A stretch of DNA of 64,000 nucleotides from Verrucomicrobiales bacterium (GCA_029213195.1 JARGNI010000004.1:157139-221138), one strand, 5' to 3'; counted from the stretch's first letter, positions 27,834 to 36,532 are shown. Notes: a model not told the origin generated them from the sequence alone. A program made the numbers and translations.

Positions 27834-29173
27834 ATTTCCCATCTCAGAACAACTTCGGAAATCGCCGGGCTTTCCTCCGCAATCTCGGGGCCTGTCTCGC
27901 CTTGCCGGCGTTGGAAAGCTTCGGACAAGTGTCTGGAAAAAACGGACCCGCCACGAACCTCGCCTATCTCTACTTCCCCAACGGCAGCGCCGAGGGGTCG
28001 TGGACTCCTGAAAGAGTCGGCCCTGATGGGAAACTGCACGAATTGAACTCCTGGATGAAACCGCTCGATGAGCTGAAATCTGAACTCATCCTCATGAGAA
28101 ATCTGTGGACGCCACGCGGCAACGGTCACGGTGCAGGAACCGCGACCTGGCTGACAGGCGGTCGTTACAATGGGCGGAAAAACGATGTTGGCGGTCCCTC
28201 CGTCGATCAACTCGTTGCCCGGCATTTATCTAAGGGAACGCCTCTGCCCTCCCTAGAAATCAGCACCTCTGGCGAGGGGAGTTTTGCCGGCAGCCTCCCA
28301 CGCAATTGCCTTTCGTGGACCGCCCGCGACATTCCGGCCGCACGTGAAACCGTGCCTCGTGCCATCTTCGATAAATTGTTTCGCCGGTCCAACGAAGGCT
28401 TCGTGGACCAGAGCGTTCTCGATTTAATCCTCGAAGAATCCAAGGCACTGAAAAGACGGACCAGTTCTGCAGACTCACGAAAAATCGACGAGTATCTCGA
28501 AGCGGTTCGCTCGGTCGAAAAGCGTGTCGAGTTTGCAGAAAACCAGGCCCGCCGAGCGGCGAGCGATCAAGCCCTGACCGATACCCTTCAGCGACCGACC
28601 GCTGGTATTCCCATCAATCATGGCGACTATGTAAAACAAATGCTGGAGCTCATGGCCCTGTCATTCTGGTCCGGTGCGACTCGCGTTTCCACCTTCATGC
28701 TCGATCACGGGCAGAGCAATCGTTACTTCAATTTCGTGCCGGGCGTCAAAGGCACCTGGCATGCGCTTTCCCACTGGAAAGATTCCAGCGGTCGAACCGA
28801 AGACGACGACGGAAAAACCTCCTGGAATGACGTAAAGACCAAACGCGATCAATATAACGCCGTGACACGCTGGCATCACGAGCAACTCGCCTGGTTCCTC
28901 AAGCGGCTCAAAGCGTTGAAGAATGCCGATGGATCAACCGTCCTCGATCGCTCGATGATCGTCTATGGTTCCAGCATTGCCGACGGACACGAGCATGCCG
29001 AGAAAAACCTCCCCATCCTCGTGGCTGGAGGCGGATCGGGTTCATTGCAGACAGGTCGCTTTCACGATTTCCGTAGAGATACGTCGATGTCCAGACTGCA
29101 TCTTTCCATGATGCAAAAAATGGGAATGGCCACAACCCGCTTTGCCGATGCGGACGAGGGGTTGGTCTTGTGA
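27830..29173 (+). CDS. DUF1552 protein with Tat-like signal
   Basis: 447 residues. N-terminus 'NRRAFLRNLGACLALPALES' is a twin-arginine-type export signal. The body is a DUF1552 domain: 'NLAYLYFPNGSAEGSWTP', 'MRNLWTPRGNGHGAGTATWL', 'SVDQLVARHLSKGTPLPSLE' and 'TRVSTFMLDHGQSNRYF'. Related to the DUF1501/sulfatase-like alkaline phosphatase fold. In PVC genomes it almost always sits directly behind a DUF1587-1592 gene, as here, and the ATGA overlap argues for stoichiometric production. No biochemical activity has been established for the pair to my knowledge; a periplasmic redox or polysaccharide-related complex is a guess. Confidence 0.9.
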   Translation: MNFPSQNNFGNRRAFLRNLGACLALPALESFGQVSGKNGPATNLAYLYFPNGSAEGSWTPERVGPDGKLHELNSWMKPLDELKSELILMRNLWTPRGNGHGAGTATWLTGGRYNGRKNDVGGPSVDQLVARHLSKGTPLPSLEISTSGEGSFAGSLPRNCLSWTARDIPAARETVPRAIFDKLFRRSNEGFVDQSVLDLILEESKALKRRTSSADSRKIDEYLEAVRSVEKRVEFAENQARRAASDQALTDTLQRPTAGIPINHGDYVKQMLELMALSFWSGATRVSTFMLDHGQSNRYFNFVPGVKGTWHALSHWKDSSGRTEDDDGKTSWNDVKTKRDQYNAVTRWHHEQLAWFLKRLKALKNADGSTVLDRSMIVYGSSIADGHEHAEKNLPILVAGGGSGSLQTGRFHDFRRDTSMSRLHLSMMQKMGMATTRFADADEGLVL

Positions 29174-29263
29174 GAAGTCTATTAGGCCATACTTCTCAAC
29201 CCACATTGTACCGATTACCTCATGCAGCATGATCGTTTTCGACACGGTACGTCAGAGCCGATC

Positions 29264-29400
29264 CTACGGCTTCGGTTTTGAAGAATCGACCTTGTCCTTG
29301 TTGATCGCTGTCGTGATGAAAATACTGTCTTCTCAGACAATTGGGCAGGATCACTCCGCCTCGAATTTTAGTCCTTCGACCGGTTTTCCGCCATTGGTCA
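29264..29400 (-). pseudogene. Fragment of a PQQ-like propeller gene with stop codons
   Basis: Read on the minus strand the bases encode 'GGKPVEGLKFEAE', a TGA, 'SCPIV', a second TGA in place of Trp, then 'EDSIFITTAINKDKV' and 'DSSKPKP' before a TAG. This lines up with the N-terminal part of the PQQ hybrid at 20166-22646 ('LAWKAEIKGHGTSSPIVWGD', then 'KVFVTTAINTGKVDPKLPKP'). Only a piece equivalent to about 45 residues is left and it cannot be translated. It is a decayed paralogue, not a copy of equal age, since many positions differ. Confidence 0.7.
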
Positions 29401-29431
29401 ATGTGCAGGTAAACCTGCCATCCCTTTTAAA

Positions 29432-29457
29432 AAGGGGTCAATCGACATCTTTCTACA
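29432..29457. repeat. Direct repeat GGGGTCAATCGACATCTTT, copy 1
   Basis: A 26-base stretch that recurs at 29646-29671 in the same orientation with one or two differences ('...TTTCTACAA' against '...TTTCAACAA'). The core GGGGTCAATCGACA also occurs inverted at 20066-20079. The two copies bracket the transposase-tail fragment 29453-29662. Confidence 0.7.
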
Positions 29458-29662
29458 ATTGCTTCCATTTTCGATTCAATGTAGGCAGTTCTTTCTCCTT
29501 CACCGCATCGAATCTTCGTATCGTCTGACTGGCGTTTGCGGAGGAACTCAGGTTCAATCGGTCAGCGATCCAGCTCTGGGATACCGTTGTTTCTTTCCAG
29601 ATCCTCCAAGCAACCGAAGCTCGAGTCCAGTCACCGCGTAGAAAGAAGGGGTCAATCGACAT
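29453..29662 (-). pseudogene. C-terminal remnant of a RAYT-type transposase
   Basis: 69 codons whose translation, 'GDWTRASVAWRIWKETTVSQ' then 'SWIADRLNLSSSANASQTIR' then 'RFDAVKEKELPTLNRKWKQL', matches the C-terminal helical DNA-binding tail of REP-associated transposases of PVC bacteria ('...kETTvslkWIAerLnmgs...'). The N-terminal HUH catalytic domain is missing, and the apparent start codon lies inside the flanking direct repeat. So this is debris, not a gene. It sits between the two 26-base direct repeats. Confidence 0.7.
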
Positions 29663-29671
29663 CTTTCAACA
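29646..29671. repeat. Direct repeat GGGGTCAATCGACATCTTT, copy 2
   Basis: Second copy of the repeat described at 29432-29457; the distance between copies is 214 bases. It lies 60 bases ahead of the sulfatase gene, where the sequence returns to the G+C-rich style of the main chromosome. Confidence 0.7.
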
Positions 29672-29731
29672 AACCGCAACCAAACCTCTCCACACTCGAC
29701 GAGCGGGCCAGCACGTGGCATTCTCCGCATC

Positions 29732-31198
29732 ATGTCTGGACGACTTTTCTTTTTCCGTATCGCGAGCCTTCTTTTCCTACCTCTCGGATTGGCCACCGCC
29801 AAGCCTGCGAAACCCAACGTGCTCTTCATCTCGGTCGATGACCTTGCCGCCTCTCTCGGTTGCTACGGGGACCTCATCGCGAAGACTCCCCACATTGATC
29901 GGCTCGCCGCGACCGGAGTGCGTTTCGATCGGGCCTACAATCAGCTTCCGCTCTGCAATCCCACCCGGGCCAGTGTCATGACGGGGCTCCGACCCGACAC
30001 GATCAAGGTCTACGATCTCGATCGTCACTTCCGCGACGAGGTTCCCGATGTCGTCACCCTCTCCCAGCAGTTCATGAAATCGGGCTACTTTGCGGCCCGG
30101 GTCGGGAAGATCTATCACTACAACGTCCCCGCGAGCATCGGGACCGATGGGTTCGATGATCCACCCTCGTGGCAGAGAACGGTGAACCCCAAGGGTCGCG
30201 ACAAGGACGAGGAAGATCTCATTTTCAACGCCGAACCCCATCGCAAGATCAGTGCTGCCCTGAGCTGGCTCGCTGCCGAAGGCACCGACGAGGAGCAGAC
30301 CGATGGCATGATCACCACGGAGGCGATCCAGTTGCTCGAAGAGAAGAAGGACGAACCCTTCTTCCTCGCCGTCGGATTCTTTCGTCCCCACACCCCCTTC
30401 GTCGCGCCGAAGAAATATTTCGGTCTCTATCCGGTCGAGGAGATGCGCATTCCCTACGCACCCGAAGATGATCGCGAAGACATCCCGACCGCAGCCTTTG
30501 CCCACAATTGTCCCGTTCCTCACTACAATCTCGAGAAACCGATTCTTCTCCAGGCCCTGCAGGCCTACTATGCCTGTGTCTCCTTCATCGATGCCCAGGT
30601 CGGACGGCTCCTCGATGCCCTCGACGAGAACGGCCTCGCAGAAAATACCATCGTCGTCTTCTGGAGCGATCACGGCTACCATCTCGGTGAGCACAATGGG
30701 ATCTGGCAGAAGCGCACCCTCTTCGAGCAGTCCTCGCGTTCGCCGCTCATCATTCGCGTCCCCGGGGCGAAAGGGAACGGCACGCCTTCTCCCCGCATCG
30801 TCGAGTTTGTCGACATCTACCCGACCCTGACAGAAGTCGCCGGGGTCGGCTCTCCCGAGGGGCTCGAGGGACGCAGCCTCGCCCCCTTGCTTGAGAATCC
30901 CGATGCGGAGTGGGAAGGAACGGCGATCACCCAGATCCTGCGACCTGCGGATGATAGACTTGCCACGCCCGTGATGGGGCGCAGCATCCGCACCGATCGC
31001 TGGCGCTATACGGAGTGGGCCGAGGGCAAGGAAGGAGTCGAACTCTACGACCACTGGGCCGACCCGATGGAGTTCGACAATCTCGCGATTTCTCCGAGCA
31101 AGGAAGACCAGGCCATCATCGATCAGCTGCGCCCTCTTCTCGAGGCCAAGGCCAGCGGGAAGATCCCGACCACGCCTTTCAATCCACCTCGCCTCTGA
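29732..31198 (+). CDS. Secreted sulfatase, iduronate-2-sulfatase-like
   Basis: 488 residues. Signal peptide '[14 protein letters not shown]'; metal site '[19 protein letters not shown]'; formylglycine motif C75-N-P-T-R followed by '[20 protein letters not shown]', the combination typical of iduronate-2-sulfatase-like enzymes; 'ARVGKIYH' and '[17 protein letters not shown]'; second metal site '[14 protein letters not shown]'. It removes sulfate from glycans outside the cytoplasm after Cys75 is converted to formylglycine. It belongs to a different subgroup from the sulfatase at 9383, so the two should have different substrates. No maturase gene is in the window. Confidence 0.93.
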   Translation: MSGRLFFFRIASLLFLPLGLATAKPAKPNVLFISVDDLAASLGCYGDLIAKTPHIDRLAATGVRFDRAYNQLPLCNPTRASVMTGLRPDTIKVYDLDRHFRDEVPDVVTLSQQFMKSGYFAARVGKIYHYNVPASIGTDGFDDPPSWQRTVNPKGRDKDEEDLIFNAEPHRKISAALSWLAAEGTDEEQTDGMITTEAIQLLEEKKDEPFFLAVGFFRPHTPFVAPKKYFGLYPVEEMRIPYAPEDDREDIPTAAFAHNCPVPHYNLEKPILLQALQAYYACVSFIDAQVGRLLDALDENGLAENTIVVFWSDHGYHLGEHNGIWQKRTLFEQSSRSPLIIRVPGAKGNGTPSPRIVEFVDIYPTLTEVAGVGSPEGLEGRSLAPLLENPDAEWEGTAITQILRPADDRLATPVMGRSIRTDRWRYTEWAEGKEGVELYDHWADPMEFDNLAISPSKEDQAIIDQLRPLLEAKASGKIPTTPFNPPRL

Positions 31199-31235
31199 TC
31201 GCAGGCTGAGGACTGGAAGCCCTGAAAGCTACGGC

Positions 31236-32180
31236 CTACTGGGGTGCCGTCGGCGAGGCCGGCATCGACCGGATCACCAGCGGAGGACGCTGCTGATTGT
31301 CCTGGTCGATCGTCGAGCGGTAGTCGCCCTTGGCAGGGGGAATGTAGTAGACCCGGGAACGAGCGAGCCGAGGACGATTCGGGACGACAGCCTGACCAGC
31401 AGGAGCGATCTCCTTTTTCCGAGCCTCCCGCGCTTCGCGAGAATCGGCTTTGCCCTGGGTGAATTTCGACTCATCGAGATGAATCTTCTCAAGTTCGAAG
31501 CTCGGCTCGTCGGCCAGGATGACGGGGTCTGCATCGGCAATTCGCTCATCCATGCGATCGAAAGGGATCGCATTTTCGAGACTGGCCTCGATCACTTCCT
31601 GGTCTGTCGTCGAGGTCCGCACCTCATCCGGTTTGCGGAAGGCGACAGGCTCTCCGGAAACTTCCTGCTCCGGCCAGAGCTTTCCTTCGACCCGGGCCGT
31701 GACACGGGCGATGGCTTCGCGGATCTCACTGTCCAGTTCGCGAGCCTCAGCAGGCAGGGTCACGAGTGCCGACCCGGTATCCTCCGCGGCGGGATTGAGC
31801 TTCGCCGTCATCGTGTCCTCATCTGCGAAGAAGGCTTCCCGAATCACCATGGTGTGCTCCGGCACCGATTCGAGCGCGACTTCGGCAAACGAAGTGAGGT
31901 CATCGGGGAATTCCTGCCGGGCGATGAAAATCATTTTCTCGACCTGATCAGGCTTTTCTTTTGAAAACTCAAGCGCCTCGCCGAGTAGATCTCGCCGGCA
32001 CCCAGGATTCGTTTGCAGGGCATCGAGGAACAGGACGAGAGAATCGTGGGGCTGAGATTCGAGTCCCGCTCGAAACGTGGCTACGGCCGTATTGCAGTCG
32101 GTGGCCGACTCCGAGGCGGAAAGGGGAGCAGGGGAACACACAACCAGGAAGGTTGCCGTGAGGCAGATAGCGAGCTTCAT
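31236..32180 (-). CDS. Secreted hypothetical protein
   Basis: 314 residues. Signal peptide 'LAICLTATFLVVCSPAPLSA'. The first 100 mature residues are helical with two Cys ('TDCNTAVATFRAGLESQPHD', 'QTNPGCRRDLLGEALEFSKE') and look like a small helical-repeat fold; the rest is acidic, poorly conserved in style and probably disordered, ending in a basic Pro/Gln-rich tail ('NQQRPPLVIRSMPASPTAPQ'). No known family seen. It ends 38 bases from the converging sulfatase gene and its start is 17 bases past the tRNA-Gly 3' end on the same strand. Confidence 0.6.
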   Translation of the reverse strand: MKLAICLTATFLVVCSPAPLSASESATDCNTAVATFRAGLESQPHDSLVLFLDALQTNPGCRRDLLGEALEFSKEKPDQVEKMIFIARQEFPDDLTSFAEVALESVPEHTMVIREAFFADEDTMTAKLNPAAEDTGSALVTLPAEARELDSEIREAIARVTARVEGKLWPEQEVSGEPVAFRKPDEVRTSTTDQEVIEASLENAIPFDRMDERIADADPVILADEPSFELEKIHLDESKFTQGKADSREAREARKKEIAPAGQAVVPNRPRLARSRVYYIPPAKGDYRSTIDQDNQQRPPLVIRSMPASPTAPQ

Positions 32181-32196
32181 AAGAAAAGGGGTGAAG

Positions 32197-32270
32197 TGGA
32201 GCGGGTAGTGGGAATCGAACCCACATAACTAGCTTGGAAGGCTAGGGCTTTACCACTAAGCTATACCCGC
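32197..32270 (-). tRNA. tRNA-Gly (anticodon TCC)
   Basis: Complete cloverleaf on the minus strand: 7-bp acceptor GCGGGTA/TACCCGC, D arm GCTT-AGTGGTA-AAGC, anticodon stem CTAGC/GCTAG with loop CTTCCAA (anticodon TCC), T arm GTGGG-TTCGATT-CCCAC, discriminator T and an encoded CCA. Confidence 0.97.
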
Positions 32271-32311
32271 ACTCGCTAACGATCCTCGAAATTTAATAAC
32301 TTTTCAATAAA

Positions 32312-32330
32312 TTTTTAGAATTTCTAAAAA
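32312..32330. promoter_or_regulatory. A/T-rich 19-bp palindrome between tRNA-Gly and comEC
   Basis: Perfect inverted repeat TTTTTAGAA-T-TTCTAAAAA. It lies 42 bases upstream of tRNA-Gly (minus) and 114 bases upstream of comEC (plus), in the most A/T-rich spot of the neighbourhood. It could be a regulator site or an intrinsic-terminator-like structure without G/C pairs; the former is more likely given its place in a divergent gap. Confidence 0.4.
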
Positions 32331-32443
32331 TAAAGAGAAGTTCGATACTTCGATTTTCGCGACCGACCAGAGGTCGGAGAGGGAGGGAACTTTACTGATG
32401 TCTGAGGAATTGCCAACTCCATTTTTTCAAAAACTTCAGCGAA

Positions 32444-34837
32444 ATGCCAATTTCTGAGGAAAAGCGGGGCCGCGCCCTTCGAAATGCCGTGCTCGGCAAC
32501 CCTCTCTTCCCCTGCGCCATCGCCGCCATGCTGGGGATCGGGATCGTGGACGCCGGCTCCGCGACCGTGCTGTTCCCCCTCGCTTTGCTTGGTCTTCTCG
32601 TGGGAGGATGGCTCGGGCGAAAGGACCGTCCCCTCGTTACCCTGGCATTCGGTATGGCGATCAGCCTGGGTGGCTTTGCTTTTTGTCATCACCTTCGCCT
32701 CGAAAAGATCGAATCGTTTCCTCTCGCAAGCGCTCTCCACGACCTGGAGTCGATCGAGGTGGCGGGGCGAGGGTGGTTTTCGGAGAGACCCCAGCCGGGA
32801 GAACGCTCCACTTCCGGGATCCTGCATCTCGAAGCACTCGTCATCCGAGGAGTCGAAATTCCCTGTGATCATCGGGTGCCTGTCTGGATCGCAGGACGAA
32901 CCGAAGGGTTTCACTACGGAACCCAGATCCGATTCTCGGGAAACCTGAAACCCCTGGAATCGGCAAGCAGCCCCGGAGGATTCGACCCTGCCCGCTTCTA
33001 CTACCGCGAGTCGGGTTCCCTGGGTCGTCTCGAAATCCGGGCCGGTGACGAACTGACGATCCTCGAAGAGACCCGGGGGCATCCTCTCGTAGCCTTCGCC
33101 AACTCGACACGGGATCGCCTCGAAAGAGGTCTCCTCCACGAAGTCGAAGCGGGAGAGGAACCCTACGCTCGCCTCATCACAGCAATGTCGCTCGGGGCGC
33201 GGGAAAATTCCCCCGAAGACCTCGAGGAGTATTTCCGACTCAGTGGCACGATGCATATCTTTGCCGTCTCGGGGCTCCACGTCGGAATTCTCGCCGGCCT
33301 TTTCCTCGGATTGTTTCTCGCCGTGGGAATCCCGCGACGCTGGGCGATTCTCATCCTGATCCCCATCCTCCTTTTCTACGCCGTCATGACCGGGCTGCGC
33401 CCCTCCGCAATCCGCGCGGCCGTGATGCTCTCGATCTTTCTCGGAGCCTTTGTTGTGAAAGAGAAACCGAGACCCCTCAATCACCTCGCTTTTGCGGCCC
33501 TCTTTCTCCTGCTCTTCGACACCCAGCAACTCTTTCTGCCTGGGTTCCAGCTTTCCTTTGCCGTCCTGCTGTCCATCACCCTTCTCGCGAGCCCGATGCA
33601 AAGATGGACCGCAGGCCCCTGGCTCAGCGATCCCTTTCTGCCCAAGTCGCTTCACAGCCCTCTTCGGCGGGCGAAAGATCACCTCGTGGGAACACTGACG
33701 GCCGCTCTGGCGGTTTCCCTCGTTTCCTGGCTGGGGTCTCTCGGACTGCTCGTCTGGCACTTCCAGAGTTTTTCTCCCATCGGCATCGTTGCGAATCTCT
33801 TTCTCGTCCCTCTCGTCGGAGTGATCGTGACCCTCGCCCTCGCTTCCCTCGTCGGATATGGACTGCACCTCGGGTGGCTGGCCGGATTTCTCAACCAGGT
33901 CAACATCCTCGTCGCCGTTGGCCTGACCAGTATGGCCCAGTTCTTTGCCGAGCTGCCCGGAGCGCATCGCCACACCGGACGAGGGGTATTGCCGGAAACC
34001 ACAGAGCAGACCCTGACCCTGGATGTGATGGGCGCACGGGGAGAAATGGCCACCCTCTGGGGTTGGCCCGGGGCTGCCGGGGAGGATCGCCGCTACTGGG
34101 TCATCGATCCGGGTGGGACCTTCACCTATCAGCAGGAAATGCTGCCGCTCTTGCGAAGTCGATCAGTCAACCGCATCGAAGCGCTCGGAATCACGCATGG
34201 TGACATCGGACACATCGGTGCCGCACCGATCGTAATGACCCAGTTTCATCCCTCTCTCTTTCTCGAACCAGAGGGCCCCAACCGCTCGACGGTCTATCCC
34301 GAGATCCGCGGCATCCTCGAAACGAACGGGATCGAATCGCTCATCCTTTCGGCCGGGATGCGCTTGCGCCCCGCTCCAAGTTCCGGTCCCACGGAACCCA
34401 TCCTTCAGGTACTTTCGCCCGGACCGGAAACTCCCAACCGAATCGCCGACGATCGCGCCCTCGTCCTGCGCCTCGAATGGGGCGAGATGAGTGTTCTTCT
34501 CACCTCGGATATCGGGTTTGCCACCGAAAAGGCCCTCCTTGAAGAGGGAGTGCTCCTCGAGTCCGATCTCTGGATCCGGGGCCAGCACAGCGAAACCGCA
34601 TCAGGGACACCGGCCTTCGTCGAGGCGGTCGACGCCCAACTCGTTCTTTCCACCGCAGCGGATTTTCCCTCATTCGAAAGTGTCTCGGAGAGCTTCCGCA
34701 CCCAACTCGATGAAGAGGGCACGCCACTCCTCACCCTCGACGGGACTGGAGTCGTGACCCTCGAAATCGAGACCGACCAGATCCGGATTCGTTCTCACCA
34801 GGATGGATCGAATCGACAGATTTCTCCTCGGAATTGA
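32444..34837 (+). CDS. comEC: ComEC/Rec2-type DNA uptake channel protein
   Basis: 797 residues. Inner-membrane channel for single-stranded DNA in natural transformation. N-terminal helices; an OB-like segment about 90-200 ('VAGRGWFSERPQPGERSTSG'); the competence domain about 235-510 with 'YARLITAMSLGARENSPEDL', 'FRLSGTMHIFAVSGLHVGIL' and 'LRPSAIRAAVMLSIFL'; then a metallo-beta-lactamase-like region from about 520. In that region the first metal motif, normally (S/T)H-x-D-x-D-H-x-G, reads T584-H-G-D-I-G-H-I-G, with the Asp before His replaced by Gly, so its nuclease activity may be altered. No other competence genes are close by. Confidence 0.93.
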   Translation: MPISEEKRGRALRNAVLGNPLFPCAIAAMLGIGIVDAGSATVLFPLALLGLLVGGWLGRKDRPLVTLAFGMAISLGGFAFCHHLRLEKIESFPLASALHDLESIEVAGRGWFSERPQPGERSTSGILHLEALVIRGVEIPCDHRVPVWIAGRTEGFHYGTQIRFSGNLKPLESASSPGGFDPARFYYRESGSLGRLEIRAGDELTILEETRGHPLVAFANSTRDRLERGLLHEVEAGEEPYARLITAMSLGARENSPEDLEEYFRLSGTMHIFAVSGLHVGILAGLFLGLFLAVGIPRRWAILILIPILLFYAVMTGLRPSAIRAAVMLSIFLGAFVVKEKPRPLNHLAFAALFLLLFDTQQLFLPGFQLSFAVLLSITLLASPMQRWTAGPWLSDPFLPKSLHSPLRRAKDHLVGTLTAALAVSLVSWLGSLGLLVWHFQSFSPIGIVANLFLVPLVGVIVTLALASLVGYGLHLGWLAGFLNQVNILVAVGLTSMAQFFAELPGAHRHTGRGVLPETTEQTLTLDVMGARGEMATLWGWPGAAGEDRRYWVIDPGGTFTYQQEMLPLLRSRSVNRIEALGITHGDIGHIGAAPIVMTQFHPSLFLEPEGPNRSTVYPEIRGILETNGIESLILSAGMRLRPAPSSGPTEPILQVLSPGPETPNRIADDRALVLRLEWGEMSVLLTSDIGFATEKALLEEGVLLESDLWIRGQHSETASGTPAFVEAVDAQLVLSTAADFPSFESVSESFRTQLDEEGTPLLTLDGTGVVTLEIETDQIRIRSHQDGSNRQISPRN

Positions 34838-35008
34838 AGAAAACTCTCTAAGTTCACCCGTCCCGATGCGTGTTACCTCTCAACAGGGAGGACACCACAA
34901 GGACCGAAAAGCCGGTAGACCTTTCCCCCATTCACGATTAGATTATAAAATTTGCTCTGTCTCAGGTCGACCCTCTACCGTGACCGAGATCCTCCAGTGA
35001 ACCGCGAA

Positions 35009-35758
35009 ATGAAGCGCACCCCCCACGCAAATCGATCCGCCCTCTGGCTTGCCGCAGGCAGTCTTTTCGTCCTCCCGCTTTCCAGCTGCACGACGACCTC
35101 CCAGCTTTCCGGAGAATCCTCCTCCAACATCAAGGCCGTCAATCGGATCGCCAGTGAGACGAACGAAGAGGAACTCGACACCTCGGACTCCATCGTCGGC
35201 GCCCCGCGCAACGAGGTTGAAGAAATGGTCGCCCAGGAGCGTCCTGCCGCGACCAAGCCCCCCTACACCTTGGCCTCGGTTCCCCTGACTTCGGTGAAAT
35301 CCCGGCCCACCAACCAGATCATGATGATCCGGACGACGGCCTACAGTCACCTCCAGGCCGACAGTCTGCCTTACGGCCGCAAGAGTGCCGCTGGGACCAC
35401 CCTGCAATACGGCAGCCAGGTTCGCAGCGCCGCCGCCGACTGGTCCAAGTTTCCTCTCGGCACTCGTTTCAAGATCGAGGGACTTCCCTATGTCTATATC
35501 GTCGACGACTACGGCTCTGCCCTTTGCGGCACCGAGACGATCGACATCTACAAGCCCAACCTTGCCGGGATCGGCAACTGGGGTGTCCGCAATGTTCCCA
35601 TCCGAGTCATCGAATGGGGTTCCTTCGAGGAAAGTGCACGGATCCTCCGCAGCCGGACGCACGTGAAACACGCGCATCACGTCCGCACCATGCTTCGCGA
35701 GATCGAGAAGATGGAGCAGACCGGTTACCACTACGGACCGGCCAATCCCAGCGCCTGA
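35009..35758 (+). CDS. 3D-domain lipoprotein (MltA/Rpf-like double-psi barrel)
   Basis: 249 residues from ATG 35009. Signal sequence ends in a lipobox 'LSSC', so the protein is probably lipid-anchored. After a disordered acidic stretch, the C-terminal half carries a 3D (Asp-Asp-Asp) domain: 'MMIRTTAYSHLQADSLPYGR', 'PLGTRFKIEGLPYVYIVDDY' and 'CGTETIDIYKPN'. Such domains occur in lytic transglycosylases and resuscitation factors and act on or bind peptidoglycan. The start choice rests on the lipobox; a GTG 12 bases upstream is also possible. An A/T-rich TATAAA element (34943-34952) about 60 bases upstream could be its promoter. Confidence 0.82.
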   Translation: MKRTPHANRSALWLAAGSLFVLPLSSCTTTSQLSGESSSNIKAVNRIASETNEEELDTSDSIVGAPRNEVEEMVAQERPAATKPPYTLASVPLTSVKSRPTNQIMMIRTTAYSHLQADSLPYGRKSAAGTTLQYGSQVRSAAADWSKFPLGTRFKIEGLPYVYIVDDYGSALCGTETIDIYKPNLAGIGNWGVRNVPIRVIEWGSFEESARILRSRTHVKHAHHVRTMLREIEKMEQTGYHYGPANPSA

Positions 35759-35789
35759 TCGCTTTTCCTGAGCCGATCTTCGAGCCTAC

Positions 35790-36440
35790 ATGACTCGCAC
35801 CGAGCGTGCCGCTCTCGTCCACCGACGTCTCGAGGCGCTGTATCCCGAGACGCCGATTCCGCTCGATCATACCGATTCCTACACTCTGCTGATCGCCGTG
35901 CTTCTCTCGGCCCAGTGCACGGACGAGCGGGTCAACAAGATCACCCCGGCCCTCTTTGCCACCGCATCGACCCCGCAGGCGATGGCTGAGGTTCCGGTGG
36001 AAACGATCCGCGAGATCATCAAGCCCTGCGGCCTCTCACCCCGGAAATCGGTCGCCATTTCCGAGCTTTCGAAGATCCTCATCGAAAAGCACGACGGCAT
36101 CGTCCCTGCCGACATGGAAGCGCTCGAAGCGCTTCCCGGAGTCGGGCACAAGACCGCTTCCGTGGTCATGAGCCAGGCCTTTGGCGTTCCCGCCTTCCCC
36201 GTCGACACGCACATCCATCGACTCGCCCAGCGCTGGAAACTGACGAATGGAAAGAATGTCGTCCAGACGGAGAAAGATCTGAAACGACTCTTTCCCGAGG
36301 AAGCCTGGAACAAGCTGCATCTCCAGATCATCTTCTACGGTCGCGAGTACTGCACCGCCCGGGGATGCGACGGCCGCGTCTGCCCTCTCTGTCTCGAGCT
36401 TTTCCCCGATCGGAAACGAGCCGTGAAGACGAAGAAGTGA
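35790..36440 (+). CDS. nth: Endonuclease III (DNA glycosylase/AP lyase)
   Basis: 216 residues. Base-excision repair enzyme that removes oxidised pyrimidines and cuts AP sites. Helix-hairpin-helix 'ALPGVGHKTASVV' with catalytic Lys121, and catalytic Asp139 in 'PVDTHIHRLAQRW'. 'LLIAVLLSAQCTDERVN' is the usual N-terminal signature. The Fe-S end is unusual: 'YCTARGCDGRVCPLCLELFP' gives Cys spacing x4-x4-x2 rather than the canonical x6-x2-x5, similar to some chlamydial-type proteins. It lies 31 bases after the 3D lipoprotein gene. Confidence 0.95.
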   Translation: MTRTERAALVHRRLEALYPETPIPLDHTDSYTLLIAVLLSAQCTDERVNKITPALFATASTPQAMAEVPVETIREIIKPCGLSPRKSVAISELSKILIEKHDGIVPADMEALEALPGVGHKTASVVMSQAFGVPAFPVDTHIHRLAQRWKLTNGKNVVQTEKDLKRLFPEEAWNKLHLQIIFYGREYCTARGCDGRVCPLCLELFPDRKRAVKTKK

Positions 36441-36532
36441 GCGGAGCCGAAATCTGCAGTCGCTGCAATCTCGTTTGCACTCGCACCGGCGCCACGTAGA
36501 ATGCCCTCGCGCGAAACACGCGAATCTTTCTC

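Noticed and set aside
34943..34952. TATAAA-like -10 box before the 3D lipoprotein as a firm promoter
   Set aside because: No convincing -35 at the right distance; kept only as a remark in the gene entry.
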